Of a stretch of 64,000 nt of DNA, positions 62,525 to 64,000 are shown in pieces. Location of the stretch: positions 372,001 through 436,000 of the forward strand of contig NZ_LFVU01000027.1 of NCBI RefSeq assembly GCF_001047375.1, in the 5' to 3' direction. The translations under genes and the position numbers were made by a program. Origin of the DNA: Clostridium cylindrosporum DSM 605 (lineage in GTDB: Bacteria; Bacillota; Clostridia; Clostridiales; Caloramatoraceae). The notes below the pieces were generated by a model, which saw only the letters and a program-made list of their open reading frames with translations, was not told where the DNA came from and did no database searches. The first letter of the stretch is position 1, and every line of letters starts with the position of its first letter.

Positions 62525-64000
62525 ATGAGTAAATTTCTCGAATTTTTTAAAGATAAGTTTGAGAAGTGGAAAGCATGGTCTAAAATAAAGAAAATAATTT
62601 CAATTTCACTAGTAGCTTTGCTAATATCAACTATAGTAATTGGAATTGTTTATGGAGCGAAAACAGAGTATGCGACACTTTTTTCTAACTTAGAGTTAGC
62701 TGATTCGAATAAAGTGGTAGAAAAGTTAAAAGCTGACAAAATACCTTATAAAATAGAGGGTAATTCTATATTAGTTCCAAAGGAAAATGTAGATGAACTT
62801 AGAATGTCAACTTTATCAGATGGAACTGTTTCATCAGGGAAAGGATTTGAACTTTTTGATCAAACTGCTTTTGGTATGACGGATAAAGAAGCAACGGTAA
62901 AGTACCAAAGAGCCCTGCAGGGAGAGCTTGAAAAAACAATAAGTGGATTTGAAGAAGTTGAAAAGGCAAGAGTTCTTTTAGTACTACCGGAGGAAACGGT
63001 TTTTTCTAAGGAAACAGAAAAAGGAAGAGCTTCTGTTACTTTAGCTTTAAAAGGAGTAGATACACTTCAGCCTGAAAAGGTTAAAGCTATAGTTGCTTTA
63101 ATAACAGGTAGTGTTAAGAATGTTCCAAAGGAAAATGTCGAAGTAATGGATAGTAAGATGAACCTTTTAACTGAAAATCTATATGATAGTGGTACTGAGG
63201 GAACAGTTTCTTCGTTAAAGCAACATGATGCTGAGATAAGTTTTGAAAAAAAGCTTCAAAGTGAAGTTACAAGAAGTTTGGAAGCTATGTTTGGTAAAAA
63301 CAAGGTTAGAGTTAACGTTAATGCAGATCTTGATTTTGATTCAAAACAAAGAACAACTATTGTATATGATAAGGATGATGTAATTCCAAGAAGTGTAAAG
63401 GATGTAAAGGAAAGTACAACGGACTCATCAGGAAATACTGTAGGAACACCAGGAGTGGATACAAATGCAGGAGTTAATTATCCACAGGGAAATTCTACAC
63501 AAGGTGAATCAAATTCTGAAAAGTCCGATGTGACAACTAACAATGAAATTGGACAAACTGAGGAAAAACTTATTTCAGCGCCTGGTGAAGTTAGAAGATT
63601 GACTTCTTCAGTTATGATTGATGGAAACTTAACCGAGGCTGAAAAAGCCTCTGTAAGAAATATGGTAGCAGCAGCAATAGGATTTGATTCTGTTAATAGA
63701 CGAGATGTTATTAATGTAGATTCAATGATATTTGATGAAGCTTCTAAAAAGGCAGAAAAACTTGAAGCTGAAAAAATAGCTAAGCAAGAGGCACAGCAGG
63801 CTTTAGTTAAGACAATAGTGCTGATAGCTGTTGGAGTAGTACTTTTAGTTGGAAGCATAGTAGCACTTCTTATATGGAGAAAGAGAAAGAGGGAAGAAGA
63901 GGAACTTATTCAAGAAGCAATGGAGGGAACTGGAACGAATCTTAACATTGCAGATTCTACATCACCTATGGGTCCTTCAGAATATTCTCCTCTTCTTGAT
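62525..64000 (+). CDS. fliF: Flagellar MS-ring protein FliF, 3'-truncated by the window edge
   Basis: FliF forms the MS ring in the membrane. 492 codons are open to the window end, so only the C-terminal tail is missing (usual length about 520). It has an N-terminal membrane helix (about 26-45, ISLVALLISTIVIGIVYG region), the YSCJ/FliF-type ring domain (LVPKENVDELRMSTLSDGT, GFEEVEKARVLLVLPEE), a disordered linker, and a second helix (about 425-450). The ATG at 62525 follows AAGGAGTGCAAAAT. The FliG-binding tail lies beyond the window. Confidence 0.96.
   Translation, partial: MSKFLEFFKDKFEKWKAWSKIKKIISISLVALLISTIVIGIVYGAKTEYATLFSNLELADSNKVVEKLKADKIPYKIEGNSILVPKENVDELRMSTLSDGTVSSGKGFELFDQTAFGMTDKEATVKYQRALQGELEKTISGFEEVEKARVLLVLPEETVFSKETEKGRASVTLALKGVDTLQPEKVKAIVALITGSVKNVPKENVEVMDSKMNLLTENLYDSGTEGTVSSLKQHDAEISFEKKLQSEVTRSLEAMFGKNKVRVNVNADLDFDSKQRTTIVYDKDDVIPRSVKDVKESTTDSSGNTVGTPGVDTNAGVNYPQGNSTQGESNSEKSDVTTNNEIGQTEEKLISAPGEVRRLTSSVMIDGNLTEAEKASVRNMVAAAIGFDSVNRRDVINVDSMIFDEASKKAEKLEAEKIAKQEAQQALVKTIVLIAVGVVLLVGSIVALLIWRKRKREEEELIQEAMEGTGTNLNIADSTSPMGPSEYSPLLD

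Overview
This window is the chromosome of an AT-rich, spore-forming, motile, anaerobic, low-GC Gram-positive bacterium, most likely Clostridium sensu lato. Spore genes (gpr, spoIIP, yqfC, yqfD, a CotS-type coat gene) sit beside pyruvate:ferredoxin oxidoreductase, pyruvate phosphate dikinase, an A-type RNase P RNA and a large chemotaxis/flagellar block. The species cannot be fixed from the sequence. All genes but one (the CotS-like gene at 26668-27753) are on the + strand, and gene borders are marked by clear intrinsic terminators.

1-14.8 kb: the 3' part of gpr, then spoIIP, lepA and hemW, followed by a CIRCE-controlled heat-shock operon (hrcA-grpE-dnaK-dnaJ), a nitroreductase, prmA-rsmE-mtaB, a HIT hydrolase, rpsU (58 aa) and yqeY. 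14.9-23.0 kb: a long-form NfeD protease, yqfC-yqfD-phoH-ybeY, a fused DgkA-PAP2 protein, cdd, era, recO and a DUF4342-type protein. 23.2-34.6 kb: a CcpN-like CBS regulator next to ppdK, the CotS-like gene on the opposite strand, dgt, dnaG-rpoD, a HAD phosphatase, and overlapping trmK and Nif3-family genes. 34.7-43 kb: rnpB, a lipoprotein of unknown function, a lipoprotein polysaccharide deacetylase, RNase H1, an unusual SBP-TM-PAS membrane protein and PFOR.

43.0-64.0 kb is motility. A Jag_N-FapA protein leads cheW-cheD-cheB-cheR-cheA-cheC-cheY-cheW-fliM-fliY, which ends in a strong terminator. Then comes a late-type operon (flgM-flgN-flgK-flgL-fliW-csrA-fliD-fliT-like, then flaG, a FlaG-like paralogue and fliS). 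After a 411-base AT-rich gap a hook-basal-body operon begins (flgB-flgC-fliE-fliF, cut by the window end). The chemotaxis set is of the Bacillus/Thermotoga type: CheC and FliY act as CheY-P phosphatases, CheD as receptor deamidase, and no CheZ is present. No flagellin gene lies in the window.

Most of the window is conserved core genome. I see no mobile element, CRISPR array, tRNA or rRNA gene, and no strong case for a wholly new system. The points most worth following are a perfect 35-bp inverted repeat (37698-37774), a cryptic FlaG paralogue, the sensor-like SBP-TM-PAS protein with no output domain, a DgkA-PAP2 fusion with altered PAP2 active-site residues, a candidate mother-cell promoter for the CotS-like gene, and terminators that overlap gene 3' ends.
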